A stretch of DNA of 64,000 bases, taken from contig JAMPIT010000682.1 in assembly GCA_026261815.1 (NCBI GenBank), positions 1,746,001 through 1,810,000 of the forward strand. The letters are read 5' to 3'. Source of the stretch: Monarcha castaneiventris obscurior. Its lineage: Eukaryota; Chordata; Aves; Passeriformes; Monarchidae. The notes under the pieces are model-generated. The model was not told the DNA's origin and searched no databases. It was given only the letters and a program-made list of their open reading frames with translations. How positions within the stretch are numbered: position 1 is the stretch's first letter; each line of letters opens with the position of its first letter. Shown in pieces: positions 11,913-25,027 of the stretch. Both the position numbers and the translations under genes were made by a program.

Positions 11913-14138
11913 CTACGGGAGGACAACAGAGTTCAGGCACAGCACAAAGCTCATAAATCTAAGCTCTGTACAGGAAACATACTAAGTTCTGTTAAGACCA
12001 TTTGTGTTTGATATCGCTGCCTCAACATCGAGCACAACAATAAAACATTGCAAGACATTAAATCTCTAATGCCTTTCTCTGTGTTGAAACAAGCAACTGA
12101 GAGCGTCACTGAAGTACTTACACACCTGAGCATTCACACTGAGGATGAAGTGAAATGCAAAGATCTAAATATTTACAGACCACAATATTCTAAATATGAA
12201 AACAATCCTGTGTTTTGCAAAAGCATGTTTTCCAAAAGAAACCAAACGAGTTGCCAAAAAGCATCTGCAGAACAAGCATAAGCTTTTCTCACCATTCAGA
12301 TCTGGAAAAAAGTGATTAAGACAGAAATCACATTTCATTATGAATGCTGTTTGCTGGAAAACAAGATGCGAAGAAAAATTAAACTTCACCTGCAACAGTT
12401 TTAGTTATGCACTCTTTGCATTCAAAGCACTGCAACAACATCTCAAATACTTCAGTTCTGAAGTGAGCACCAAGGATAGAGCAGAATGAAGGACTACCAA
12501 ACTCACAGCAGAATATTTAGTGTGGATAATACTTGTAAGCAATTGTGAAATAATCTTCATATCTCTAACATGAATTTTTCTTGGATGCAGAACTAATCCC
12601 ATTGTACAGAAATAGCCCCAAGGGCAGACAAAGCTGACCCCAATCTTTGCCTTTCCAAGAGAAATAGCTGAATTTTTACACAACTACTTATTCAAGGTTC
12701 AACACTTTCAGACAATGTTTGCTTGAAGTAGGAAACATCTACTTCCTCCTTTTGTCTGCAAGGAGAGGTAAGGTTAAGAACGAACAGCTTCCAATGTGAT
12801 GGGCACAGCAAATAACATTTTAATAAGCACTCAAAGAAAAACACTGACACAGCTGGAATGCGAGGGGGGTTATTTTCTGCTGGATTCCTAAACCCTTAAT
12901 GCAACAACGTCTGAGCATCAGACGGTTAGCAGCCTGTGCCTACGTGACTGGGCATGTCTTACCCACAACAGAATCAGGAAAGGGCAACTGAGCTTCAAGA
13001 CTAGCAAAAATATTGTAAGACTGAAGCAATACCCAAACTACAGGTCCTTTAATATCAGAATATACTGAATTTTGCCGTTCTTCATGGAGAAGTTATTGTG
13101 TTAATGTGTTTAGAATCATGGAATTGTTGTGGAGACCTCTCAAATGATTGAATCTAACCCAGCACAGCCACACCCACCACTAAACCGTGCCCTTAAGTGC
13201 CACAGCCACACATTTCTTGAAAACTTCCAGGAGGGGCAATTGCACAACTTCTCTGGAGTCTTCTGCTATCAACAAAGTGAAAAACTGGGCTCTTGACATC
13301 TCAACTGCACCTGTTTTCTTGTACTGATAAATGCCTCTGTGGCAAACCACAGATGAGAAAGCTGTTCAGTCAGGAAGACAGCAACAACAGTTATCTTTAA
13401 CAAGCCCAGATGTTTAATTATGTTTAGTAATACCAGATAGAAATAACAGAATATATGTTTTCTTTGTCAGGAGGAGGAACTCTAGCTTCAAAATTAATTT
13501 CCTATTCCAAAACAGAGATGAAGCCAGTTTTATTCAGATCGCAGTGGTCTGGAATGCCTGGAAAATCAGTGGCTTGATTCCTGGAAGCAGCCTGACAAGT
13601 GGTTCAGAGAAGAAATACTTCAAACACGTGTCACAGTCATTCCCTGTAAATTGCACTTGCAGTCTTTCAAAACACACAGGTTTGTTTACTGCCAGATGTA
13701 TCCTGCCTCTGCTGGTTTATGCTGTTGAGCTTGACAAAAGAAAAAGCCATGAACTATGAAAAGCAACATGGCAAGGCTGGAAGAGTTCCATACAGAGGAT
13801 TTAACAACAAACTACCTAGGTTGCCTTCTTCCTATTAATAAAAAGGAAAAAATAACAGGGAGACAAGAAAGAATAAACAGTAAAATCAGCCATTAGCAAT
13901 TTTTTTTTCTTTGATACAAAACATTCAGCACAGAACAGCAGCAAAAATCAGCCTAGGCAAACCAGGACTGTGAAGCAGTATTTCTTATCTATTCGTACAC
14001 AAGCATTTTACTGCTGACCAAAACTTGCGTATGATGAAATTCCACTGGTTTTAAGGATGGTCATATACAATCACTCATCACAAGAAAAAACAGAATTAAA
14101 TTAATGAAGCTTCCTATTCAAAAGTAACAATTACTCAC
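11913..14138 (-). other. RAD23B: RAD23B intron 3
   Basis: This 2.2-kb intron holds one short CR1 3'-end fragment near 13.11-13.26 kb. Otherwise it is unique AT-rich sequence. Confidence 0.9.
13110..13262 (-). mobile_element. CR1 LINE 3'-end fragment
   Basis: TAGAATCATGGAATTGTT is the antisense of the CR1 3' tail. It is followed by a cattle of CR1-typical words: ACCCAGCACAGCCACACCCACCACTAAACC in diverged form and AAAACTTCCAGGAGGGG. It is 5'-truncated to about 150 bases, as is usual for CR1, and lies in RAD23B intron 3 in the gene's orientation. Confidence 0.75.
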
Positions 14139-14218
14139 TTTTGTCACCATAACCACCACAAAGTTCTTCTCGTCTATCTTGTATTCTTTAAGAGCTGTTT
14201 CATCATTAAGGATTTTAC
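14139..14218 (-). CDS. RAD23B: RAD23B coding exon 3 (end of ubiquitin-like domain)
   Basis: This exon completes Gly50 and encodes residues 51-76, [19 protein letters not shown] followed by VVVMVTK. These are the last strands of the UBL domain. The acceptor is preceded by TTAATTTCCCAG and the donor is a strong GTGAGT. The length is 80 bases (2 + 26 codons), so the exon ends in phase 0. The NDET stretch reads NDDT in the human protein, a conservative change. Confidence 0.96.
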
Positions 14219-16688
14219 CTGGGAAATTAAACAGGTAGAAATTAAGAAGCTGTTGAGCAAATCAATAGATGATTTTGGGATTTCCTCATGAAAACATGCT
14301 TTATGCAGATTTATACATGTGAAACAACCCAACAAAAACCAGTTTGGTTATTAATGTTTGGCAGCAGAGGTACAATTTTCCTTGTATGATGTTCAGAGTA
14401 CTGGATAGCTTGAGGGCTGCTGCCCTAAGTGCTGAAGATGCTTCAAAAACAAAAAAGCATTAAATCTGGAAAGATTCACTGGAACCATAACAAAGATACA
14501 TGTATCTCAGAAGAAAGGCTTTGACATACCAAAAGCTTAACCAAGTAACTTATGTCTGCTTACACAGTAAGGGAAATTCCTTCCTACTTATCTTCCATTT
14601 GGTCTTTAGATAAGAGCATTACCTGCAATAACAGGTTTGTGACCTTGCAACTTTAACAACTTGCTATTAAAAGAAGGCTAAAACATTAGAAAAAGCTAGA
14701 ACCATTCTGTAACTTGCCACCTTCACAGAAGGATGAAAAAGCTATCAGACAAACCCAGAAACATTTGTTATACTACCACTTTTGATGTTTCATAAGCAGA
14801 GGTGGTACTGTGACAAAATATGTTTGCATCACATCTGCAAGAACTCAGGAACACAGTAAGCCACACAGTTTTTTGCCTTTTCTCAAAATAAGCTGACTTA
14901 GAGGTAGCACCACAAATCAGAAAATTAAGTCTGTATTGCAGAGAGTTTTCTAGCACCAATTTCTACTAAGGAATTTTCAGGGAATATTTTACAATTTAAA
15001 CTGATTAATTTTATGAAGATGTGCCACAGACTGCTTCCATTTCACAATGTCTCTCCGTGCTAGTGGACTGCAACAAGAAGGATACATCCTTATTCTGATG
15101 ACTGCAAGGAAATCAAGCAACACATGCACTTCATGGCACTCAGAACAAAAAAGACTGGTTCCACCAGTCTTGCAGGTCAAGCATTCGAGAAAGTATTACA
15201 TGTACTGCAATAATAGAAGTACCTGTAGCATCTGACTCAGAACCTACATTACTTACAATTTTTTACAGGCACTTTGGGGAAGGTTTTAATGAACATGTAT
15301 GTAATATAATATATATACTTTCATAAAGTATATATACAGACATCCTGTCTTCTCAGGACACACCACTCTCAGGGTTTCTAGATCTCACCTTAACACAGAT
15401 ATCAACACAATGGATATGCCTCTCTAATCAGAGTCAGCTGGGGCTTTACCAAACTACAAAAATTCTACAGCTCGTTTTAGTAAATGAGAAAATGTCATCA
15501 GTATACCCTCATATCTCTTGTCCAAGGAAAAGAAAAAAAAGAGAATCAATCAATTATATTCTCAGTCTTATTTCCTGTATTTCCTACTGCTTGTGAGAAT
15601 TATACAATACTGCAGATACATTCTGGCTTCAGAGAACACTCAAGTCATGTCACAGAATCTTATGCAATCCTTGGTTTTTGCAATCACAGAAACAGAGTAT
15701 TAAGAGTGCCATGCAGTTACACACATTGCACAAAGCCTTCTGCCTTGTTAACATTTCTTGGTTATACATGAGACTTCCACCTTCATGTTTTTGACATGCA
15801 CTCCCTTCAATGAAATACTAGGGACATGAAACTTGGTATAAGATGTAGTCCTGAGGAGCTGTACAAACACAGAGACTCAGAACTTCTCTCCCATTAGCAT
15901 CTCTCCACTGTCACCCATGGCTTTAGCTTATTACAAGTGAAAAGACAATACCTGTTACAAAGCAGTACATGACAGAAGTAAAAAGTCCACCAAAGTTTCT
16001 TTCAAGCTCAGTTTTAGAGGAAAAAACAAAACACTAGAGGGAGTACTGGAATAGCACCAAAGTTCTGACATGAAGTGAGAACAAAAAAATGGATTTCTGT
16101 ATTAGTGCCAGAATGAACAAGGCAAGTAAAATAAAGCTCAAATAAAGTTAATTTAATGTTTTTAACTGACATTAGCCTGCTTTTTGCTAGTACATAATAC
16201 ATGTTTCTAGTGACAGAGCTTAAAAGTACTGAAAGTACCTCTGTACAGCAAGGATTTGGTGGTGGGTTTCTTTTGTTAATCCAAAAGAAATAATCTGGTT
16301 TTTAATTCTCTGAGGTATATACAGCAGTACTTCAGCTATTGACAGCATAAATGCAACAAGAAAAGAATTAAGCCATAACAGCAGCTTTGACCTGCTTAAA
16401 TCCTGAATTCCTTTAACAAAAGCCATTTCTTCTTCACCCAGCATATGCCCAAGGTATCAGCTTGTAAGAGCAAAGATGACAGACACACATGTATTAAAAA
16501 CCTAAAAAATTCTAATTCAAAATTAAGAGCTCCCTTTGACACCAAGTTTGTTTTTGTGTTTGTGGGGGCTTTTAACCTGTCTGTACTTCAGTTCTTTGAA
16601 TTCTTAAAGACTTAACATTCACATCCAAATCAAACAACAACATAAAAAAAGGCAGGTTCAGATAAGGTATCTTCAGAATATCCATTAC
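14219..16688 (-). other. RAD23B: RAD23B intron 2
   Basis: This 2.5-kb AT-rich intron has no recognised interspersed repeat. It includes a perfect 10-bp inverted repeat with a 3-base loop at 15312-15334, inside a TA-rich tract. Confidence 0.9.
15312..15334. repeat. Perfect inverted repeat, 10-bp arms, 3-base loop
   Basis: TATATACTTT, loop CAT, AAAGTATATA. It sits in a TA-rich stretch of RAD23B intron 2 and can form a small hairpin in RNA or single-stranded DNA. It is probably incidental to the TA-rich composition. Confidence 0.8.
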
Positions 16689-16770
16689 CTGCATAAATTA
16701 GTTTTTGGCCAGCTACTGGAAAGGCATCTTTCCCCCTTTCTGATTCAATCTTCTCTTTCAGTGCCTTCAC
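16689..16770 (-). CDS. RAD23B: RAD23B coding exon 2 (ubiquitin-like domain)
   Basis: This exon encodes residues 23-49 plus the first base of Gly50. The peptide [21 protein letters not shown] is the helix and following turn of the UBL fold; it ends QKLIYA before the split glycine. The acceptor is TGTGTTTTAG and the donor is GTAATG. The exon is 82 bases long, so it shifts phase from 0 to 1, and exon 3 compensates exactly. Compared with the human protein as I remember it, the visible difference is an Arg in place of Lys in the SEKGKD stretch. Confidence 0.96.
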
Positions 16771-18574
16771 CTAAAACACAAAAACAGTTTTAATGAATAC
16801 AAAGTTCACAGTACAAACCCAATTAAGCATACTTTAAGTTTTAAACACTGAAGAGTAGTTTCAATCATGTCTTGATTATGTCATTTATCAGTCTTCTGAC
16901 TATGTCACTGTAACCACTTGCAGAGCAACATGTCCCCTTCCCAAACAGTCTCCTGCACTGAATCAAATTAGGCAATTAATTTCTCCATGAGAAGTTATTA
17001 GTATGAGTGTACAACACAGTGAAAAAATAAATTGAGAAATCTGGGGAACAAAAATGTTTTCATCTCTTGACCCATTTGCCCTGTTCTTTCTCTGAATGCA
17101 GCGGGTACACCTGCTTTAAACAGAGCTGAAGGTTTTCATCATCACAACCACTCTTCAGGGAATGCCTGGGTTTTTTTTGGTAAGATCACCATGACATTCA
17201 GCCTTGAAGTCCCCATACGCAAAGACTTGTGCAAACTGTTCAGATGCTTATCTTACATAAGCTGTTTTCAGCTCTTCCCCCTCCGTCACAATTTCTGGAG
17301 CTGCACACAGCAATTCTAAGCCTACACATTTACTTGCTTGCACGGACCACTGATGCATCATCCACACTTTCACAGCACCACATGCAGTAGCTCAAGTGGC
17401 ACTGTTAGCTGTCATGTGGAAGAATGTTCTCAGTTCTCCAAAACTCCAAAATGCTACCCTGAGGAGGTAAAGCAAGCTCCTGTGAAAGCACTCCTGTACT
17501 GACACATCTGAACTCATGTTCTGAGACAAACTGCCTGCACACACAGCCATTCTTCTTGCTTCCTTACAGACACTCCCAGTATACACAAAACAAAGACAAC
17601 CAATCTGTTATGAGCTTATTACTACAAGCCAACGCCACCTTCTAAAGGTTTTTTTTTCCTGAATATTCAAAATACCTTTTTCATAAAACTCTGCAAGGAT
17701 ACAGAACGCAACATATTGCTTCCCTCTATGGAACTGAACCAAAATAGGGAGCCAGCCCTTTTTCCCCAGCAGATGAAGAAAGGATGCTTTCAGTATTTTG
17801 TATCATATATGCCATCCCAGCACCTGCCAAATGCTTTGGAATTAGTCTCCAACCAAGCAGTTGCTTTCCCACAGCAAAACCAAGAGCAACTCACTGCCAC
17901 CCCTAAGTCCTGAGGACAGTCAAACCATTACTTGTTTTAATAATAATTTGCTGAAAGCATCATTATTCTCATGCCATTACTTTACAGTAACAGTCTGTCC
18001 TATCCTTGGAGTTACATTAATTTTTAAAGCTTATTTTCTTGAAAATTCAAAATACAACTTAATTCCTCCTCCAATTATTAAAGATGGAAATCGATCACGT
18101 TGCTACTGAACAGTCTCCTTCACCACAGATAAGCCATCAGGGAGTTTTTTCCTAAACTTTAATTAATAATACTGTCTAATACTTCACATAACTTCAGTTA
18201 AAGTCCTGCATGCACCAGAGCAAACTAATCCCCTGAATCATGTTAAAAGTTATGTTTCCAAATGTCTACTTTTTAACACTCTGGTTACATATTCTTATAC
18301 TTACGCACTTGTACCAATCGCTCAAAGATAATGACTTGACACTACTCCTTTTATATCCAGTTACCATGTTTGTCATAGATTCGTAACAAATACTGCAATG
18401 TGACTAATGTCTATAATCTATTCTGTGGGAGAAAATCAAAGTTTGTTTGATGTCCACTGCATCAATCAAGGTACTGGCTTCAAATGTCTACTTTGTGCTC
18501 TTCGTTTTCTATTGTTTTATTCCAGAAAACAGTCTTTTTCCCACAAGGAACAAAACCAAGATGTGTTCTCTCAA

Positions 18575-18680
18575 ACATAAATGTTTGAACAGCTAAAAGT
18601 CTAGGTCAGGGCACACTGAACGCACATGTGGATTTACTACACAATAATTGGATCCATGAAAAGGAGTTAAGGTATTTACT
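18575..18680 (+). repeat. Left copy of an imperfect direct repeat (about 100 bp)
   Basis: This stretch matches 19418-19513 at a constant offset of about 840 bases. Shared words are CATAAAT, TCAGG-CACACT, TAATTGGATCCA and AGGTATTTA. The pair brackets a region containing a CR1 fragment. It could be the two ends of a decayed mobile element or an old local duplication. I do not recognise the family. Confidence 0.55.
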
Positions 18681-18937
18681 GTAGGAGGATCCAACGATTC
18701 ATTTGCCTTTGCTGACCACCTGTGTGCAGCATTTCCCCTTATTATTACTGTGATGTGATTGATGTAGTGCAAGTGACCTGGGGCACTGCCTTCTTCCAAA
18801 ACCTCCCAAAATGTTCCCCCTTCCATAAGTCTGCAACAAACACGAACATGCTTTCATCCCTTTGGCAGGTGGCATTCATCTTCAGACACAGGCATACTTC
18901 CATTTTTACACCATGGGGCCAAGGGAAATGAGAAAAA

Positions 18938-19310
18938 AAACTTCTCTGGAAATCTGTTCCAGGGTTTCATCATCCTCACTGTAAAAAATCCCTTCCTTAC
19001 ATCTACTCTAAATGTACCCTTTTTTTAGTTTAAAGCCATGATCCCTTGTCCCATTGTAACAGGCCTGCTAAAAAGTCTGTCCCCATCTTTCTTACATGTT
19101 TGGCACTGAAAGGTTCTCCAAGGTCTCCCCAGAGCCTTCCCTTCTCCAGCCTGAACAACCCCAGCTCTTGTCTCCCCAGGAGAGGTGCTCCACCCCTCTG
19201 AACATTTTCGTGACCTCCTCTGGACCAGCTCAAACAGGTCCACATCGTTCATGTACTGAGGACCACCAAGAGCATGAAGCACCATGTTCCACAGGACTGC
19301 ACCCAGGAAA
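18938..19310 (-). mobile_element. CR1 LINE fragment
   Basis: The antisense CR1 consensus is clear: CTGTTCCAGGGTTTCATCATCC, then the TTTAAAGCCATGATCCCTTG block, CAGCCTGAACAACCCCAGCT, and AGAGGTGCTCCACCCCTCTG through GACCTCCTCTGGACC. The terminal octamer tail is missing, so both ends are truncated or diverged. It lies in RAD23B intron 1 in the gene's orientation and between two copies of a direct repeat. Confidence 0.85.
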
Positions 19311-19417
19311 AGTAACTCGGCAGCCACAGGCAGTTTGAGCCTTGTTGGACACTCAGGAGACCGTGCTTCAGCTGTACAATCCCCTTCCACAATCCAAAAA
19401 TCATCTCTGGATACTGA

Positions 19418-19513
19418 CATAAATTTTATTAATGTGGTGGCCGAGATCAGGACACACTAAAGACACACACTAATTACTATGCAGTAATTGGATCCACGTG
19501 AAGGTATTTATTG
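19418..19513 (+). repeat. Right copy of an imperfect direct repeat (about 100 bp)
   Basis: This is the partner of 18575-18680. The best-kept core is GTAATTGGATCCACGTGAAGG, followed by TATTTATTG, against AATAATTGGATCCATGAA with an AAGGAGTT insertion in the left copy. Confidence 0.55.
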
Positions 19514-20706
19514 CCCCAGTGAAGTAGTTATCAATGCAAATAACACCATGAGGTTACAGAATCATGGTGGCTCTGAACGTAAGAACAAACTACAGGTTTG
19601 CTCCTAAAGAACAGAGACAATCTTTTACTACAGTTTGCCAATACAGGGGCCACCATTAACTTCTTAATTCTTGAAAAGACTGGAAATCCTGACGAGAAAA
19701 GGCTGTTACAGTTTTCAGTGCTGCTCTTTATTCTCTGACTGTATTCTTGCCATGTACATCAATGAGTTTAAGAACAGATTATATCCTAAACTGGAACACA
19801 AATTACTTCAATTCTCCAGCTGACAGCTTCCAAAAATCTAAAACAAATTTAAGCTTAACATAACTGAGCCAATTTACAGTATTTTGCTATCTATGTCCAG
19901 AGACACTTTGCCATTTGCAAAAGGAAAGATCATTTACATAGGTCTCTCATTTAAATGGGCATTCACTCTACTGTGAACTTTTGCCATCCAAAGATACCTG
20001 ATACGTTATGGTGACTGACAGTAGCACACCATGAGCTCCGAATTACAAATTAAAAATTCTGTAATGTCAGTCCACTTGCTCCTTTAAAACTGAAAATACA
20101 CAAAGTAGTCGAGTAATTTCCAGATTACATTCGAGAACATTTCAGAGCATTGCTTAACTGATTTATAAAGAAGAGTGATTTAGATAAGGGAATCTGTCGT
20201 ATCTCAAATGAATACAATGAACTGATCGCATCACACCTATTCAAAGGAACAAACAAAAGGACTTAAACCAACTCTTAACTACTAGAGCATGAATCAGCAA
20301 GAAAATGCAGTCAGCTGCAGACTTCATCATTCTCCTGTTAGAGACAGAAGTTCAAGAAACACCCAGGCTAAAACAAAAAGTGCTTGCATGTTCTGGCTTT
20401 CATCACTGCCTAGCCTAGGAGGCCAGAAACACATCATTTGCAGAGGATACAATACTAATTCTCAGAATAAAAAAAGGAACAGATAAGATCAGAGACATCA
20501 ATTCTAGCAGTAACATTCCAGTGGCATAGAATTTCCTCTTGTAGTTCTAACGGGAGTGACTGAAGACTTAGTGAGAAATAACTGTGCCATTAATTCTGCT
20601 GAGAGAAGAAAATGCATGACGGCGCAACAACCTGTATGTCAGACAGTAGTCTGATCCACCTTTATTTAGATTTAAACCATAGATGTTCCATTTTCAAGGA
20701 AGAATT

Positions 20707-20737
20707 AAAAAAAAAAAAAGAGAGAGAGAGAGAGAGG
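20707..20737. repeat. A13 run joined to a GA microsatellite
   Basis: Thirteen A are followed by a nine-unit GA dinucleotide repeat in RAD23B intron 1. Confidence 0.95.
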
Positions 20738-23700
20738 GAGAAGCCCTCTCAATGCTTTTCAGAAAGACAGCTGCATCTTCCAGCTGCTGGTGCAGTGAAC
20801 TGCTGAAAAAAGCAACATCCTAAACTTTGCCTCTAGCAAATTAGATTGCTGAGAACCCAGACTTCAGCACCACCATTGGTTCACGGTTATTAAGTGAAAA
20901 TTAATTTTGGGGAAGCACACCCAGCACATTGATCTGTCAAACTGAGAAATCATCCATAAATTATGATGCATTTTTTTCATCAATACAGATCCTTAGACCT
21001 AACCTTCAGGCTTCCTAGCTTTATTCAACCTGATTAGAGTTCACAATGTATTTCAGTCCTCACCAAATCCCATTTTTCCTCTGCCCTTATAAAATTCCAC
21101 AGCACAATAAAGGGAGCCTGTACTTTATGGCAATAGCTTTAAGAATGAGCATCAATTCATCTACAAACCCTTTACCCTGAAGATTTGAAAACAGTGCACT
21201 TACAAGTCAAGATGATTTTCTTCTGTCCCCTATGAATTTAGACATGAAACTCTCCCTACTATTCAGAAACTGAACCAAACACAATGTCCTTGAGAATATA
21301 TGCCATGCAATCTGTTTAATAAAGAGCTAGAGCTGATCAACTCCTAACTGAAAAACTGAGGTCTTCCAAAGAAATACCAGTCATCAACTGCATCCCAGAC
21401 AGGCATCCTAAAAATGGGATTTCATGAAATCACTGGTGCTGAGTTTCCCAGTTGTTCCTTGCAGTCACTTTTTGCCAGCTAAGCAAGCAGGGTGTGCTGG
21501 GTTCCATCCAGGCAAGCAGCTCTCATTGATCAAACACCCTCCCCCTTCCCTCTCACACAGCAATTTTCATTTCTCCTACCTCATACAAATGCTAACACAG
21601 AAGAGGCAAAAATCATCAGTTTATTCAGAGACCCATTTCATAAATCCTAATGTAAACGTGAACAGTGTACTTTCATCAGTTTTAATGTATAATTACATAG
21701 GCAAGACAAATTGCTGAATTTCTTGAGATGCTGGGAGAAACTGAACACAAAACTGGAAAGAATCTCTTCTGACATCAAGCCACAAACCCACCTTCCACAC
21801 CACAATATTCATCAGGAATCTGATGCACCTAAAGACAAGTAAGGTTGTTTGCTACTTCTACCAGGAGGCTGCTACAAAGTTTACTCCGATGATGGAAGTC
21901 TCTTTGTAATTTCCAGCCCAAGTCAATTCACAGACTATTAATACTGATTTGTTCTCATGCTGATGTTATAATTCAAGCATGAGTAGCCTTCCCATATCCC
22001 ATGACACTTGCCATTGTAAAACATTTACAAACTTTACCAAAACTTGTGAGCTAAGCTAAGCAGACCTCTCTAGTTTCCTTTCACGTCACAGTCACAGCTC
22101 TCCACAGGCTCCAGGCACCTCTTTCCTAAGGCAGAAATTCATTCCCCTTGGGAACAGGCAGCCAGCAGACTCAAAGCAGAATAGCATCACTACTCTCCCT
22201 GGACGTTTCAGGATCCATGATCTTCAGGGTTTCACCTTTTAATGAACCCAACTCCAACTAATCTATGCTGCTCATTTGAGAGCCATTTACCAAAGTCTGA
22301 CCCTCAATTACGCGGCCAGGTACTAATGTTAAACTCTGTGTTTGTCAACGCCATCATGCTTCTATTGATTTGTACTCAAATACTTATTAAATGAACAAAA
22401 GGACTATGAAGAGATGGATCCCAAGACCAACTCTGAAAGACCTTCACTACCAACCTGCCTACCGCTGAACTGCTTCTCTTTGAGAAGAAATGCTGCACAG
22501 AGGGTTTTTTTGTTTTAATCCACCTCATAATTCTCTACCACTCCATGTTTTTTCTGTAGTAGGCTAACAGGTTTCTCCCAGACTTTGGGAAAAGTCATAG
22601 TTAGACAAGGACAAAAGCTTTTACTCCAAAGGGCCTTGCTCTTTTCCTCCTCCCTGAAGGCAGACATCATAGTCCAAAAACTTGTTTAGAATTTAGGCTT
22701 AATATTCCTGAGTCTTCTCCTCCCACTGCCCTTGCAAAAATATTTACCACATGTTATACTGCCATACAGACAACTGCTCAAAGTCAGGCGAGGACAATGC
22801 AGCTGTGTCAGACAATAAACCTGCTAATGAAGCAACAAACTGACCAGTGCAACAGGTTTTACTACCCTTAATCAAACTCCATGATCAGCAACTGATTAAT
22901 GACAAATATTGTGCCTGCTACTGAAAACACACAGAGGATAAGAAACTAGTAAGCTCCTAAGTCAACGCTTTACAGTACTTTTACTGGTAAGGATGCATTT
23001 GGTTCCAGCTACTTCTTTCTACAAATTATGAAAGCAGGTTTTTCTGGCACAAAACTCCATTTACAGTGTTCTCTTATATTGTCTTTCTAAACAGGACACT
23101 CATATTTAGTCAGGAGACAATCATGGTGGTTACATGAACAGATCACTGCCCTACTTCAGGCCTCAAAGGCATAACAGATACAGTAATTGGGAAGAACCAC
23201 AGGAGAGGAAGAGCCTTGTGAATCCAGTCCGGTTTACGAGCTTAGTAAGTGCCTGGAAAAAAAGCCAGTGGTACTCAAATAAACAAGGCAGCTAGTATTA
23301 CTCCAACATTTAAAAACAGACAGGATAAAGCATTCATAAACTCCTGTATTTACCTGTTGTATTTACTGTGCTGAAGTTCGCATACAAAGAAAGAAGCAGC
23401 ATTCTCTGAAGAAAAATAGTCTGGAATTGGCAAGGTAAAAACCCAAATTTAGCCCTGACATTTACTTTCTATGCAATTACCTCTGCCTTCCTAATTTCCT
23501 CTACAAAATTGAGCTCATCTAAACACAGGTGAAATTTATAAGTCTAGCAGTTGTTGTTATGCACTGCCCAGAGATCAACAGAAATAATTTCTGATCTCAA
23601 AGCTGGCCTCCAGGCCTCCACACACTTCTGCCCTGCATTTCAAAAATGGCCTAAGCCCTGCCTGAAAGAGGAGACACCAGGGCCAGTTTTCTGATGCAAA

Positions 23701-25006
23701 AAGGTGACTAGAAGAGCTGCACTCATGCAGCTTTGTACTAACATAGGAACACAAATTTCAACCTAAACCAGAGCTTTCAGTTTTCTGCAGCTTGAAGAAA
23801 AGCAGAAAGATGGACAGTCCTGCCGGTGAAGCCACAAAGGCTTGTTTTAGGAAGACAGCTTACATTCTGAGTGGTGACTCTGGCATGGTCTTGTTGACTA
23901 GCACAAAAAACCCTCCTGTAGCTTTAGGCAGACAATTTCTACAACAGGCATAGTCCCCACAAACCGATTTACAAGTGTAAAAATGACAAAGTTGTCTGAG
24001 TATGAAGAAAACTGAGAAGTCATTTCGATTAATTCTAAAAAGACACTTAAAAACCCCTTTTCCAACACGGCATGCTGACCAGCCAGCTGGAGGGGTGCCT
24101 CTGACACAAAACCACAGGGAAAGACAAAGAGAGGGGGAACCAGAGGCAGTGTGTAGACTTGCTCACAGCCAAGGCAAGGCCTTCCCTCTCCTTTCGTTCC
24201 TTTGGTGCTCCCTGCAGGGCAGCACGCAGAGGACAGCCATCCATACAGGCACTGGGTAAGACATGCTGCACATCACCATGTCCTGCAAAATAAAGAGTGA
24301 TTTGTTTCACTGAGCCCACTCCACCCAAGGGAACCGTGATCAAAGACACAAACCTTGGTGGGAGAAGACACTGCCAGCCTTTAGTGCTGTAAGTTTACAG
24401 CACCCAATCTCACACCTACAAATATCCTTTCCCGAGTTCCAGGAATTCAATGAAAATGTTTTTTGAAAGGTTTGTTGGTAAGCACAGCCATTTACGCACA
24501 AGGGCAGCAGTGGGGCTCTAGACAGTAGCAGGATCATCTTCTCATATTAATTCTTTTTAATTAAATTGTACTCTCCACTTTCACCAAGTTCCAAAGGGAA
24601 CACCTTCCAGCCTGTTGTTATCCATATCAAGGACAGATACCCTTGCTTTCCAATCATATCTGCAAAATAGACTTTAGACATATGTACAGAACTATCCTTA
24701 AGTGTGTACAGTCTCTATATTTAACTTCTCAGGGTACTGAGACCTTGGGAATGGTGGCCCAAGAAAGTTTAGATTCTGAGAAATACAGCACATAATACTG
24801 CCAAATTAGTAAAAGTACAAAGCTAACTTTTCTTTGCTGACAGCTGAACTGTGTAAGAACATTCTCAATAAAATAGTTGAAAAAATATGGGCAGAGCCAT
24901 GGCATTTGAAAAACAGGTAACATGCAAAAACACATTCCAATATGAAAAAAATAATTTAGTTGTATTAAGTCATTCATGCTATCTTACCCTTTCCATTATT
25001 AAATTT

Positions 25007-25027
25007 AAAAAAAAAAAAAAAAAAAAA
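25007..25027. repeat. A21 mononucleotide run
   Basis: Twenty-one consecutive A in RAD23B intron 1. Confidence 0.95.
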
